Source of the DNA: Pseudomonas sediminis
GTDB taxonomy: Bacteria > Pseudomonadota > Gammaproteobacteria > Pseudomonadales > Pseudomonadaceae
DNA length: 64,000 nucleotides
Assembly: GCF_039555755.1 (NCBI RefSeq)
Contig: NZ_CP154631.1
Location: 4,278,001 to 4,342,000 of the forward strand
Reading direction: 5' to 3'
A program made the translations under genes and the position numbers. Every line of letters starts with the position of its first letter. The stretch's first letter is position 1. The notes below the pieces were generated by a model. It was not told where the DNA came from. It saw only the letters and a program-made list of their open reading frames with translations, and ran no database searches. Shown one piece after another: positions 39,624 to 48,644 of the stretch.

Positions 39624-40406
39624 TCAGAAAGCCGGCAGTACCGCGCCTTCATAACGTTTTTCGATGAAAGCTTTCACTTGCGGGCTGGTCAGCGCGGCGG
39701 AGAGTTTCTTGATCGCCTCGCTGTCCTGGTTGTCCGGGCGGGCCACCAGGTAGTTGACGTAGGGCGAGTCGCTGCCTTCGATCACCAGCGCGTCGCGCTT
39801 GGGATTGAGCTTGGCCTCCAGCGCGTAGTTGGTATTGATCAGCGCCAGGTCGACCTGATTCAGCACACGCGGCACGGTGGCTGCTTCCAGCTCACGGAAC
39901 TTGAAGTTGCGTGGGTTATCGGCGATGTCGCGCGGCAGCGCCTGGGCGCTGTTCGGATCCTTGAGGGTCAACAGGCCAGCCTTTTGCAGCAGGAGCAGCG
40001 CACGGCCGCTGGTGCTGACTTCGTTGGGGATGGCAATGGTGGCGCCGTTCGGCAGCTCATCGAGGGATTTGTACTTGGTCGAATAAGCGCCGAAGGGTTC
40101 GACGTGTACGCCCTGCACGATCACCAGTTCGGTACCGCGCTGCGCATTGAAGGTGTCCAGGTACGGCTTGGTCTGGAAGTAGTTGGCATCCAGGTTCTTC
40201 TGGCTCACCTGCAGGTTGGGCTGAACGTAGTCGGTGAAGACCTTGATATCCAGATCCACGCCTTGCTTGGCCAGCTCGGGCTTGATCAGTTCGAGAATTT
40301 CGGCGTGCGGCACCGGGGTGGCGGCAACGCTCAGTTTTTCGCCAGCATGGGCCAGGGAGCCAGTCAGGGCAGCGGCCAGGGCGGTCAACAGCAGGGTCTT
40401 CTTCAT
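39624..40406 (-). CDS. MetQ/NlpA-family ABC transporter substrate-binding protein (orphan)
   Basis: A 260-residue binding protein of the D-/L-methionine type (NlpA family): VAATPVPHAEILELIKP near the N-terminus, LDANYFQTKPYLD, IAIPNEVSTSGRALLLLQ, and LALINTNYALEA. The signal peptide ends at AHA before GEKLS, and there is no lipobox cysteine, so it is probably soluble in the periplasm. No metN or metI lies nearby, so it is an orphan that must use a remote importer. An AT-rich island with TTATTCC precedes it, as for tauA, suggesting sulfur-status control. Ligand could be methionine or another organosulfur compound. Confidence 0.83.
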   Translation of the reverse strand: MKKTLLLTALAAALTGSLAHAGEKLSVAATPVPHAEILELIKPELAKQGVDLDIKVFTDYVQPNLQVSQKNLDANYFQTKPYLDTFNAQRGTELVIVQGVHVEPFGAYSTKYKSLDELPNGATIAIPNEVSTSGRALLLLQKAGLLTLKDPNSAQALPRDIADNPRNFKFRELEAATVPRVLNQVDLALINTNYALEAKLNPKRDALVIEGSDSPYVNYLVARPDNQDSEAIKKLSAALTSPQVKAFIEKRYEGAVLPAF

Positions 40407-40499
40407 AGTTCCTTGTTCTCGGTCTGTGGCACCGGCTGGATCAGCAGTCCGGCGCGTTTGGCTGGTACCCGTGGATGTGGCGGGCTGGGCGCGACAGTA

Positions 40500-40560
40500 C
40501 GGAAAATTATTTATTCCATAAAATAATTATTAATTATTTTCTTATGCTCAAAATAAACAG
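40500..40560. promoter_or_regulatory. AT-rich regulatory island upstream of the MetQ-type gene
   Basis: This 60-base stretch is over 80 % A+T in a GC-rich region and contains TTTATTCCATAAAATAATTA. The TTATTCCAT string resembles CTATTCCATTTGGCATAG before tauA. A CysB-type activator site is the likely meaning; this is inference. Confidence 0.5.
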
Positions 40561-40630
40561 TCGCCCCTGTTTGTGAGCACCGCCACCATCCACCTAGAGT
40601 GGATAGCCTTCAATCCGCTGGATGTTCCCA

Positions 40631-40770
40631 TGCTCACTGCCGCCCTCGCCCGCTTCCCCCGCCTGCAGCTGATTTCTCAGGCCACTGCTCTGCAGCGTAT
40701 GCCACACCTGTCGCAACACCTGGGCCGCGATATCTGGATCAAACGCGACGGCCTCACCCCGTTTGAGCCA
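40631..40770 (+). pseudogene. N-terminal remnant of a D-cysteine desulfhydrase / ACC-deaminase-like gene
   Basis: From the ATG at 40631 the frame reads LARFPRLQLISQATALQRM, then LSQHLGRDIWIKRDGLTP. This matches the start of the PLP-dependent D-cysteine desulfhydrase/ACC-deaminase family up to its IKRDD motif (here IKRDG). Homology stops after about 45 residues, and the frame ends at 40908 in unrelated sequence, so the rest of the roughly 330-residue enzyme is gone. The same family often sits next to sulfonate operons, which supports a lost sulfur gene. Confidence 0.6.
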
Positions 40771-40894
40771 GACGCAAATGGGTATCGAACTCCCGAATGT
40801 ACGCTTGATTACACTCGCCCGATCCATCAATCGATGGATGTGAAAGGCGATACCCAACATGACTGCCGCCCTCCTGGAGCAAACCACAAAAACA

Positions 40895-40950
40895 TAAAAA
40901 TATTCTAAAAAAGTATTTATCTATTCCATTTGGCATAGATAGTCTTGCTC
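40895..40950. promoter_or_regulatory. AT-rich promoter island upstream of tauA
   Basis: Contains GTATTTATCTATTCCATTTG and GGCATAGATAGTC about 95-140 bases before the first tauA. It shares TATTCCAT with the island at 40500-40560. Likely CysB-dependent control region of the tau operon. Confidence 0.55.
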
Positions 40951-41045
40951 CACCGGACCGCCGGACACCCTGACAACACCTGAACAACGTCCTGCGGCTC
41001 GGCATCCTCGTCAGAAGGGCCAGCTCGCCTTCGAGGAGCACCACC

Positions 41046-41987
41046 ATGCCCCCCTTTTCCTTCGTGCGCCGCGTACTGGCCGCACTGACCCTGTCGAGCG
41101 CGACCCTGGTCGCCCAGGCCGCCGACTTCACCGTTGCCTACCAGACCACCGTCGATCCAGCCAAGGTTGCCCAGGCTGACGGCGTTTATGAAAAAGAAGC
41201 CAAGGCCAAGATCGATTGGCGCAAATTCGACGGCGGCGCTGAAGTGATCACCGCCGTTGCCTCGGGCGATGTACAGATCGGCTACGTCGGCTCCAGCCCG
41301 CTGGCAGCAGCCGCCACTCGACAACTGCCGGTACAGACCTTCCTTATCGCCGCGCAGATCGGCGCCGCCGAGGCACTGGTCGTACGCAACGGCAGCGGCA
41401 TCGACAAACCGGCCGACCTGATCGGCAAGAAGGTCGCCGTGCCGTTCGTTTCAACCGGCCACTACAGCCTGCTGGCCGCGCTCAAGCACTGGAACATCGA
41501 CCCGAGCAAGGTGCAGATCCTCAACCTGGCGCCACCGGCGATCACCTGGGATCCGGCCCTCGGTGTGGCCAAGGAAACCGGCAAGGTGCTGATCACCTCC
41601 GGCGAACTCAGCGAGCTGGGCGCACCGACCTTCGATGCCTGGATCGTGCACAAGGACTTCGCTGAGAAGCATCCGGAGATCGTGCGGGCCTTCGCCAAGG
41701 TCACCCTCGATGCCTACGCCACCTACCGCAAGGATCCGCAAGCCTGGCTGGCTAACCCGGACAACATCGCCAAGGTGGTGAAGCTCTCCGGTGCCAAGGC
41801 CGAGGACATCCCGCTGCTGTTGCAGGGCAACGTCTTCCCGCTGGCCGCCGACCAGGTGACTGCCCTCGGCGCGCCGACCACCCAGGCCGTCAGCGCCACC
41901 GCAGGCTTCCTCAAGGAGCAAGGCAAGGTGGACAAGGTGCTGCCTGACTACGCGCCCTACGTTAGCAATCAGTACATCACTAACTAA
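41046..41987 (+). CDS. tauA: Taurine ABC transporter substrate-binding protein with an internal deletion (first tauA)
   Basis: A 313-residue periplasmic protein with a signal peptide ending at AQAADF. It aligns with the second TauA along its whole length: DFTVAYQTTVDPAKVAQADG here, GDVQIGYVGSSPLAAAATR, and the C-terminal APYVSNQYI. Where TauA proteins have a run like PAEINAAWQRGNIDGAFVW, this one reads PPAITWDPALG, so about 13-14 residues are missing in frame. That segment lies at the interdomain hinge and binding cleft of this fold. The reading frame and codon use are otherwise intact, so it is translated, but ligand binding may be changed or lost. GAGGAG precedes the ATG. Confidence 0.88.
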   Translation: MPPFSFVRRVLAALTLSSATLVAQAADFTVAYQTTVDPAKVAQADGVYEKEAKAKIDWRKFDGGAEVITAVASGDVQIGYVGSSPLAAAATRQLPVQTFLIAAQIGAAEALVVRNGSGIDKPADLIGKKVAVPFVSTGHYSLLAALKHWNIDPSKVQILNLAPPAITWDPALGVAKETGKVLITSGELSELGAPTFDAWIVHKDFAEKHPEIVRAFAKVTLDAYATYRKDPQAWLANPDNIAKVVKLSGAKAEDIPLLLQGNVFPLAADQVTALGAPTTQAVSATAGFLKEQGKVDKVLPDYAPYVSNQYITN

Positions 41988-41998
41988 GCCACGTTTTT

Positions 41999-42019
41999 CC
42001 GGGCGGCCAGGCCGCCCGG
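41999..42019. terminator. Strong hairpin between the two tauA genes
   Basis: CCGGGCGGCC-A-GGCCGCCCGG is an exact 10-base palindrome beginning 12 bases after the first tauA stop. It is followed by TCTCCTTT, not a clean T-run, so it may act as an mRNA-stabilising or partial terminator hairpin that sets the ratio of the binding proteins to the transporter. Confidence 0.6.
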
Positions 42020-42046
42020 TCTCCTTTCATGCCCGGAGTCCATTCC

Positions 42047-43018
42047 ATGCCCCGTATCCATCGCCTGTTCGCAGCCGTTGCCGCCGCTGCGTTCGCCTCG
42101 TTCAGCCAGGCTGCCGACCTGACCATCGCCTACCAGACCGGTATCGATCCGACCAAGGTCGCTCAGGCCGACGGTGCCTATGAGCAGGCCATTGGCCAGA
42201 AGATCGACTGGCGCCGCTTCAACAGCGGCGCCGAAGTGGTCACCGCCATCGCCTCTGGCGACGTGCAGATCGGCAACCTCGGCTCCAGCCCACTGGCAGC
42301 CGCTGCCAGCCGTAACTTGCCCATCGTCACCTTCGTCGTCGCCGCGCAGATCAATGCCGCCGAGGCGCTGGTCGTACGCAATGGCAGCGGCATCGAGAAA
42401 CCCGCCGACCTCGCTGGCAAAACTCTCGCCACGCCGTTCGTGTCCACCTCGCACTACAGCCTGCTCGGTGCCCTCAAGCACTGGCAGATAGATCCGGCCA
42501 AGGTGCGCATCGTCAACCTCAACCCGGCCGAGATCAACGCCGCCTGGCAACGCGGCAACATCGACGGCGCCTTCGTCTGGTCGCCGGCACTGGGCGAGAT
42601 CAAGAAAACCGGCAAGGTACTCACCGACGCCGCCGAAGTCGGCACCTGGGGCGCACCGACCTTCGAGGTCTGGGTCGCGCGCAAGGACTTCGCCGAAAAA
42701 CACCCCGAAGTGCTGGAGCAGTTCGCCAAGGTCACCCTTGACAGCTTCGCCCGCTATGCGGCGGAGAAAGACCAGTGGACAGCCGACTCCGAACCGGTGC
42801 GCAAGATCGCCGCGCTGACCGGCTCTAACCCCGAGGACGTACCCGAGCTGCTGGCCGGCTCCGCCTTCCCGGATCGTCAGCAACAACTGGCCCTGCTCGG
42901 CGAACGCACCGCTGGCGACATCGCCGCCACCGCCGCCTTCCTCAAGGAACAGGGTAAGGCCGACCGCGTGCTGCCGGACTACTCGCCCTACGTCAGCAGC
43001 CAGTACATCAAACCCTGA
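42047..43018 (+). CDS. tauA: Taurine ABC transporter substrate-binding protein (second tauA)
   Basis: A 323-residue periplasmic binding protein, the usual TauA length, with a signal peptide ending at FSQAADL. It carries the full segment AAWQRGNIDGAFVW that the first copy lacks. The two proteins are closely similar, indicating a tandem duplication. The start at 42047 (MPRIHRLF) has a GGAG ribosome site; an ATG at 42029 is less likely. tauBCD follow at once, so this copy is probably the working receptor of the importer. Confidence 0.9.
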   Translation: MPRIHRLFAAVAAAAFASFSQAADLTIAYQTGIDPTKVAQADGAYEQAIGQKIDWRRFNSGAEVVTAIASGDVQIGNLGSSPLAAAASRNLPIVTFVVAAQINAAEALVVRNGSGIEKPADLAGKTLATPFVSTSHYSLLGALKHWQIDPAKVRIVNLNPAEINAAWQRGNIDGAFVWSPALGEIKKTGKVLTDAAEVGTWGAPTFEVWVARKDFAEKHPEVLEQFAKVTLDSFARYAAEKDQWTADSEPVRKIAALTGSNPEDVPELLAGSAFPDRQQQLALLGERTAGDIAATAAFLKEQGKADRVLPDYSPYVSSQYIKP

Positions 43019-43048
43019 ACCCGCGCCTGCCTTGAAGAGAACCTGAAC

Positions 43049-43831
43049 ATGGCCCTACTCGAACTGGAGCACATCAGCGCACAGTACCCGGGCGCCGCCA
43101 ACGCGGTATTGAGCGACCTGTCCTTCAACCTCGGCCCCGAGCAACTGCTGGTCGCCCTCGGCCCCTCCGGCAGCGGTAAGACCACCCTGCTCAACCTCAT
43201 CGCCGGCTTCGTCTCTCCCTGCGCCGGGCGCATCAGCCTGGATGGCAAGCCCGTCGCCGGCCCCAGCGCCGAGCGTGGCGTGGTGTTTCAGGACGACGCC
43301 CTGCTGCCCTGGCAGAACGTGCTGGAGAACGTCGCCTTCGGCCTGCAACTGGCCGGCGTGGGCCGTGCCGAGCGCGAAGACAAGGCGCGCGAACTGCTCG
43401 CCCTGGTCGACCTGGCCGACTTCGAGCAGCGCCACATCTGGGAACTCTCTGGCGGGCAGAAACAACGCGTGGGCCTGGCCCGCGCACTCACTGCCGACCC
43501 GCGCGTGCTGCTGATGGACGAACCCTTCGGCGCCCTCGACGCCTTCACCCGCGAGCAGATGCAGGAGCTGCTGCTGCAGGTCTGGCAGCGCACGCACAAA
43601 CCGGTATTCCTGATCACCCACGACATTGAGGAAGCCGTATTCCTCGCCACCGATCTGGTGCTGCTGGCGCCCAACCCCGGACGCATCGTCGAGCACCTGC
43701 GGCTGGACTTCGGCCGCCGCTACGCCGCAGGCGAAAGCGCCCGCGCGATCAAGTCCGACCGCGCCTTCATCGACACCCGCGAGCACGTGCTCGCCCAGGT
43801 CTTTGCCCAACGCCAGGGGAACCGCGCATGA
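43049..43831 (+). CDS. tauB: Taurine ABC transporter ATPase
   Basis: A 260-residue ATPase with Walker [10 protein letters not shown], signature [15 protein letters not shown], Walker [12 protein letters not shown] and H-loop LITHDIEEA. It energises taurine uptake with TauA and TauC. Its stop overlaps the tauC start (ATGA). Confidence 0.93.
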   Translation: MALLELEHISAQYPGAANAVLSDLSFNLGPEQLLVALGPSGSGKTTLLNLIAGFVSPCAGRISLDGKPVAGPSAERGVVFQDDALLPWQNVLENVAFGLQLAGVGRAEREDKARELLALVDLADFEQRHIWELSGGQKQRVGLARALTADPRVLLMDEPFGALDAFTREQMQELLLQVWQRTHKPVFLITHDIEEAVFLATDLVLLAPNPGRIVEHLRLDFGRRYAAGESARAIKSDRAFIDTREHVLAQVFAQRQGNRA

Positions 43832-44661
43832 GCAGCTACGAATATGTCTACGCCAAGACACCCGAAGAACAGCGCACGGTGAAACAGCGTCGTGAACTGA
43901 GCCTGCTGACCATCAGCAGCCTGAGCATCGCCAGCCTGCTCTGGTTGTGGTGGGCGGTAACCAGCGCCGGGCTGATCGAGCCCCTGTTCCTGCCCAGCCC
44001 GCAAGCCGTGCTCGCCCGCGGCTGTCAACTGCTCGGCGAGGGCTATATGAACGCCAGCCTGTGGCAGCATCTGGGCGCCAGCCTCGGGCGCATCGGCCTC
44101 GGCCTGCTGGCCGCGGTGCTCACCGCGGTGCCGTTGGGCATCGCCATCGGCCGCCATCGCATCGTGCGCGGCATCTTCGACCCGCTGATCGAGTTCTACC
44201 GGCCGATCCCACCGCTGGCCTACCTGCCGCTGATCGTCATCTGGTGCGGCATTGGCGAGCTGTCCAAGGTGCTGCTGATCTACTTGGCCATCTTCGCCCC
44301 GGTGGCCATCGCCACCGCCACCGGCGTGCGCAACGTCGACCCGACCAAACTGCGCGCCGCGCAATCGCTCGGCGCCACGCAGGCGCAGCTGATCCGCCAC
44401 GTGATTCTGCCCAGCGCCCTGCCGGACATCCTCACCGGCATCCGCATCGGCCTTGGCGTGGGCTGGTCGACCCTGGTCGCCGCCGAGCTGATCGCCGCCA
44501 CCGAAGGCCTGGGTTTCATGGTGCAGTCGGCGGCGCAGTTCCTGGTCACCGACGTGGTGATCCTCGGCATCCTCGTCATCGCCCTGATCGCCTTCGCCCT
44601 CGAACTGGGCCTGCGCGCCCTGCAACGCAAACTGGTGCCCTGGCACGGCCAGGCGCATTGA
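43828..44661 (+). CDS. tauC: Taurine ABC transporter permease
   Basis: A 277-residue permease with about six membrane segments and the EAA-type loop [22 protein letters not shown]. It overlaps tauB by four bases and is followed 14 bases later by tauD. Localised in the inner membrane as a homodimer. Confidence 0.93.
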   Translation: MSSYEYVYAKTPEEQRTVKQRRELSLLTISSLSIASLLWLWWAVTSAGLIEPLFLPSPQAVLARGCQLLGEGYMNASLWQHLGASLGRIGLGLLAAVLTAVPLGIAIGRHRIVRGIFDPLIEFYRPIPPLAYLPLIVIWCGIGELSKVLLIYLAIFAPVAIATATGVRNVDPTKLRAAQSLGATQAQLIRHVILPSALPDILTGIRIGLGVGWSTLVAAELIAATEGLGFMVQSAAQFLVTDVVILGILVIALIAFALELGLRALQRKLVPWHGQAH

Positions 44662-44675
44662 GAGAGACACCCGAC

Positions 44676-45509
44676 ATGACCCTGCACATCACCCCGCTCA
44701 GCCCGGCACTCGGCGCCCAGGTCAGCGGTATCGACCTGCGCCAGCCACTCACTGCCAGCCTGCGCCAGCAAGTGGAAGACGCCCTGCTGCAATACCAGGT
44801 GCTGTTCTTCCGCGAGCAGCCCATCGAGCCACAACAACAGGCTGCTCTCGCCGCACAGTTCGGTGACCTGCACATCCACCCGCTCTACCCCAACGTGCCC
44901 GAGCAACCTGAAATCCTCGTGCTCGACACCACCGTGACCGACGTGCGCGACAACGCCATCTGGCACACCGACGTCAGCTTTCTGGAGACTCCGGCCCTCG
45001 GCGCGGTACTCGCCGCCAAGCACCTGCCGCCCTACGGCGGCGATACCCTGTGGGCCAGCAGCAGCGCCGCCTATGACGCCCTGTCGCAGCCGCTGAAGCA
45101 ATTGCTCGACGGCCTCACCGCCACCCACGACTTCACCCGCTCCTTCCCGCTGGAGCGCTTCGGCAATACGCCCGAAGCCCTGGCGCATTACCACGAAGTG
45201 CAACGCACCCACCCGCCCGTGGTGCACCCGGTAATCCGCACCCACCCGGTTACCGGGCGCAAGGGACTGTTCGTCAACGACGGTTTCACCAACCGCATCA
45301 ACGAACTGGAAGCGGCCGAAAGCTGCGCCCTGCTGCGCTTTCTCTTCGCCCACGCCACCCGCCCGGAGTTCACCATCCGCTGGCGCTGGCAGGAAAACGA
45401 CGTGGCCTTCTGGGACAACCGCATCACCCAGCACTACGCCGTCGACGACTACCGCCCACAACGGCGGGTGATACATCGGGCAACGGTATTGGGGGACAGA
45501 CCGAGGTGA
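44676..45509 (+). CDS. tauD: Taurine dioxygenase
   Basis: A 277-residue Fe(II)/2-oxoglutarate enzyme that converts taurine to aminoacetaldehyde and sulfite. The iron ligands are in [11 protein letters not shown] (His and Asp) and [14 protein letters not shown] (distal His); the 2-oxoglutarate Arg lies in [12 protein letters not shown]. Length fits E. coli TauD (283). The start at 44676 was chosen for AGAGAG upstream; the open frame runs far upstream only by overlapping tauC. Final gene of the operon, supplying sulfite for cysteine synthesis. Confidence 0.94.
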   Translation: MTLHITPLSPALGAQVSGIDLRQPLTASLRQQVEDALLQYQVLFFREQPIEPQQQAALAAQFGDLHIHPLYPNVPEQPEILVLDTTVTDVRDNAIWHTDVSFLETPALGAVLAAKHLPPYGGDTLWASSSAAYDALSQPLKQLLDGLTATHDFTRSFPLERFGNTPEALAHYHEVQRTHPPVVHPVIRTHPVTGRKGLFVNDGFTNRINELEAAESCALLRFLFAHATRPEFTIRWRWQENDVAFWDNRITQHYAVDDYRPQRRVIHRATVLGDRPR

Positions 45510-46274
45510 GGGGCGCAGTGTTGATCAACAAGCCACTAACAGCACGCGTAGAGATCGAGACCCGCTTTGTTACGAAAGTAGCTGCCTATCGCTAGAGATC
45601 GGCTGCATGCGCAGCAAATACATATGTCCCGTTTTCCATCGCCTTCACGCGCGGAGCACCTTCGAGCGACGCGAAGCTGATGCACTCCGTCTCAAGCATC
45701 TTATCCATCAGGCGCTGCTCGCCCAGTCGAAGCAGGGCCGGCGTGCTGCGAGAATGGCAAGGTATACGCTTCTTCGTGCAGTGCGACCCTATTGAGAGTG
45801 CTAACGGCCGCCCGGTACCTGATCGGAACTGCAGTGTGAAGGCAAACGATCAGCATCTAATGAGTGCCACTTTCATCTTCAAAGACTAACCACTGTCGAT
45901 CCATGGCTAGCGGGTTGTCGCACAGGCGCCAGCCGCCCCGTGGTGCGCGCTGCGCCCCCTACCCCTGCGCCGTATGCTTATGCAGCGTTTCGCCTGGCGA
46001 AACGCTGCAGTGAATCTCCGCGATGGCTGAAGTTACATGTGCCAAGTGATACCATTGCGCGCTTCGACGCCCCCCGTCCAACGACGGCAACCGGCGCCAC
46101 GATGCCCGACACTCCCCCCATGCCTCACCAGCCTTATCGGCTCGTCTGCCGGCAGGGACGTAGCGTTCACTCATATGCGCAGGTTCGTCTTCCTCGGTTC
46201 GGGCCGAGCTGAAAGGCTCGAAAGCGGTATCACCCGTTAAACAGCGCACCTCAAGTTATTGATAGGTAAGTCCT
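45510..46274. other. Long intergenic region between tauD and ybiT, with a possible gene relic
   Basis: 765 bases with no recognised gene. On the minus strand, about 45765 down to a TAG at 45592, a frame reads LGEQRLMDKMLETECISFAS and then MENGTYVFAAHAADL; it looks protein-like but has no start, and I cannot match it to a family. The rest, on both strands, shows only short low-quality frames. No tRNA, IS end or phage gene was found. Confidence 0.45.
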
Positions 46275-47861
46275 TTGATTTCCACCGCTAACATCACCAT
46301 GCAGTTCGGCGCCAAGCCGCTGTTCGAGAACGTTTCCGTCAAGTTCAACAACGGCAACCGCTACGGCCTGATCGGCGCCAACGGCTGCGGCAAGTCGACC
46401 TTCATGAAAATTCTTGGCGGCGACCTCGAGCCTTCCGGCGGCCAGGTGATGCTCGAGCCGAACGTGCGCCTGGGCAAGCTGCGCCAGGATCAGTTCGCCT
46501 ACGAAGAATTCAACGTGATCGACACCGTGATCATGGGTCACGAGGAGCTGTGGAAGGTCAAGGCCGAGCGCGACCGCATCTACTCGCTGCCAGAAATGAG
46601 CGAAGAAGACGGCATGAAGGTCGGCGAGCTCGAAGGCGAGTTCGCCGAGATGGACGGCTACACCGCTGAATCGCGCGCGGGCGAGCTGCTGCTCGGCCTG
46701 GGCATCCCGCTCGAGCAGCATTTCGGCCCGATGAGCGAAGTCGCACCCGGCTGGAAGCTGCGCGTGCTGCTGGCCCAGGCCCTGTTCTCCGATCCGGACG
46801 TGCTGCTGCTCGACGAACCGACCAACCACCTGGACATCAACACCATCCGCTGGCTGGAAACGATCCTCACGGCGCGTAACAGCACCATGATCATCATTTC
46901 CCACGACCGTCACTTCCTCAACTCGGTCTGCACCCACATGGCCGACCTGGATTACGGCGAGCTGCGCCTGTTCCCGGGCAACTACGACGAGTACATGACT
47001 GCCGCGACCCAGTCGCGCGAGCAGCTGCTGGCCGACAACGCCAAGAAGAAGGCGCAGATCTCCGAGCTGCAGAGCTTCGTCAGCCGCTTCTCGGCCAACG
47101 CCTCCAAGGCCAAGCAGGCGACCAGCCGCGCCAAGCAGATCGACAAGATCCAGCTGGCCGAGGTCAAGCCGTCGAGCCGCGTCAGCCCGTTCATTCGCTT
47201 CGAGCAGACCAAGAAACTGCACCGCCAGGCCGTGACCATCGAGAAGGTGTCCAAGGCCTTCGACGACAAGGTGCTGTTCAAGAACTTCAGCTTCACCGTC
47301 GAAGCCGGCGAGCGCGTGGCGATCATCGGCCCCAACGGTATCGGCAAGACCACCCTGCTGCGCACCCTGGTCGGCGAAATGGAGCCGGATACCGGTTCGG
47401 TGAAGTGGACCGAGAGCGCCGAGGTTGGCTACTACGCCCAGGATCACGCCCACGATTTCGAAGATGACGTGACCCTGTTCGACTGGATGGGCCAGTGGAC
47501 CACCGGTGAACAGGTGATCCGCGGCACCCTCGGGCGCATGCTGTTCTCCAACGACGAGATCCTCAAGTCGGTGAAGGTGATCTCCGGTGGTGAGCAGGGC
47601 CGCATGCTGTTCGGCAAGCTGATCCTGCAAAAGCCCAACGTGCTGGTGATGGACGAACCGACCAACCACCTGGACATGGAATCGATCGAGGCGCTCAACC
47701 TGGCGCTGGAGAACTACCCGGGCACGCTGATCTTCGTCAGCCATGACCGCGAGTTCGTTGGCTCCCTGGCCACGCGCATCATCGAACTGTCGGATAATGG
47801 CGTGACCGACTTTTCCGGCACCTACGACGATTACCTGCGCAGCCAGGGCATCATCGTCTGA
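46275..47861 (+). CDS. ybiT: ABC-F family ATPase YbiT
   Basis: A 528-residue cytoplasmic ABC-F protein, two ATPase domains in tandem with no membrane segment. The first has Walker [10 protein letters not shown] and Walker [12 protein letters not shown]; the second has GPNGIGKTT, signature [13 protein letters not shown] and [10 protein letters not shown]. The linker (about 245-300, [20 protein letters not shown]) is the helical ABC-F arm. Sequence tracks E. coli YbiT nearly throughout. Such proteins act on the ribosome, gating early elongation. The start is TTG at 46275 with AGGTAAG upstream, since no ATG or GTG fits the conserved N-terminus. A terminator follows. Confidence 0.92.
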   Translation: MISTANITMQFGAKPLFENVSVKFNNGNRYGLIGANGCGKSTFMKILGGDLEPSGGQVMLEPNVRLGKLRQDQFAYEEFNVIDTVIMGHEELWKVKAERDRIYSLPEMSEEDGMKVGELEGEFAEMDGYTAESRAGELLLGLGIPLEQHFGPMSEVAPGWKLRVLLAQALFSDPDVLLLDEPTNHLDINTIRWLETILTARNSTMIIISHDRHFLNSVCTHMADLDYGELRLFPGNYDEYMTAATQSREQLLADNAKKKAQISELQSFVSRFSANASKAKQATSRAKQIDKIQLAEVKPSSRVSPFIRFEQTKKLHRQAVTIEKVSKAFDDKVLFKNFSFTVEAGERVAIIGPNGIGKTTLLRTLVGEMEPDTGSVKWTESAEVGYYAQDHAHDFEDDVTLFDWMGQWTTGEQVIRGTLGRMLFSNDEILKSVKVISGGEQGRMLFGKLILQKPNVLVMDEPTNHLDMESIEALNLALENYPGTLIFVSHDREFVGSLATRIIELSDNGVTDFSGTYDDYLRSQGIIV

Positions 47862-47874
47862 GCACACGCTACAG

Positions 47875-47910
47875 AAACAACAAAGCCCGCTTTTGCGGGC
47901 TTTGTTGTTT
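47875..47910. terminator. Bidirectional rho-independent terminator
   Basis: AAACAACAAAGCCCGC-TTTT-GCGGGCTTTGTTGTTT is a perfect 16-base stem with T-rich ends on both strands. It lies between the convergent ybiT and azoR and should stop both transcripts. Confidence 0.93.
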
Positions 47911-47921
47911 CAGCGCTCTGC

Positions 47922-48525
47922 TCAGGCAGTCGCGAACAGCTCGGAGATACGCTGCGCAGCACCTTTCATGGCTTCGGCGCGCGGCTCTTCACCGTAGGCC
48001 AGGCCTTCGGCGCGAACGATCTCGATGTCGTCGATGCCGAGGAAAGTCAGCACGCGTACCAGGTAGTCCTCATGCGCCTGGCCAGACGGCTGGCCGGCAT
48101 GAATACCACCGGCGCTAGAGGCGATCACCACGGTCTTGCCACCTGCCAGTCCTACCGGGCCATTCTCGGTGTACTTGAAGCTCTTGCCGGCGATGGCGAT
48201 ACGGTCGATCCAGGCCTTCAGCTGGCTGGGAACGCTGAAGTTGTACATCGGCGCACCGATGACGATGGCATCGGCAGCCAGGAACTCTTCCAGGGTGCGC
48301 CAGTTCGGCCTCGTGTTTCTGCGCGGCGTCACGCAGCTCGGCCGGAGTGCCGGCGGCTACCAGGCTGGCAGCGGAGAAGTGGCTGATCGCATCACTGGCC
48401 AGGTCGCGATAGGTCACCTGAACATCTGCAGTGACAGCGCTCCAGGCCTCGACCACAGAACGGCTGAGCTGACGGGAAGCGGAAGCATCGCCGAGGATGC
48501 TGGAATCGAGGTGCAGTAGTTTCAT
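47922..48525 (-). pseudogene. azoR: FMN-dependent NADH azoreductase, split by a frameshift
   Basis: The N-terminal part (start 48525, GGAGAG upstream) reads [20 protein letters not shown], typical of AzoR with the FMN phosphate loop. It runs to about residue 74 ([10 protein letters not shown]) and then goes out of frame. The continuation [20 protein letters not shown] is in another frame and runs normally to 47922, including [16 protein letters not shown]. At the junction (48297-48303) GCGC stands where GCGCGC is expected, so a two-base GC slip explains the break. The intact enzyme would be about 201 residues. A sequencing error is possible; otherwise this is a recent pseudogene. Confidence 0.85.
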
Positions 48526-48620
48526 AGGTGCTCTCCAGAGTGCTATGCGACGTGGTGACGCGATTGTACAGAGGCTACCGATGTAACCAATAGCCGATAA
48601 GACGGCAAAAATGCGATAGT

Positions 48621-48640
48621 TCGTCCCACTGATAGGACGA
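48621..48640. promoter_or_regulatory. Inverted repeat between azoR and its LysR neighbour
   Basis: TCGTCC-N8-GGACGA is a perfect 6-base inverted repeat immediately before the LysR start. It could be that regulator's autoregulatory site, although its right arm overlaps the ribosome site. Confidence 0.45.
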
Positions 48641-48644
48641 TGAC

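Noticed and set aside
40573..40908. A complete 111-residue protein
   Set aside because: Only the part after the ATG at 40631 resembles a known family, and it stops matching after about 45 residues; treated as a gene remnant.
43947..44675. Upstream extension of the tauD frame by over 240 codons
   Set aside because: The extension overlaps tauC in another frame and is Arg-rich; the conserved TauD start with a ribosome site is at 44676.
46251..47867. 538-codon minus-strand frame opposite ybiT
   Set aside because: Entirely antisense to a well-conserved ABC-F gene, with His/Gln-rich low-quality composition.
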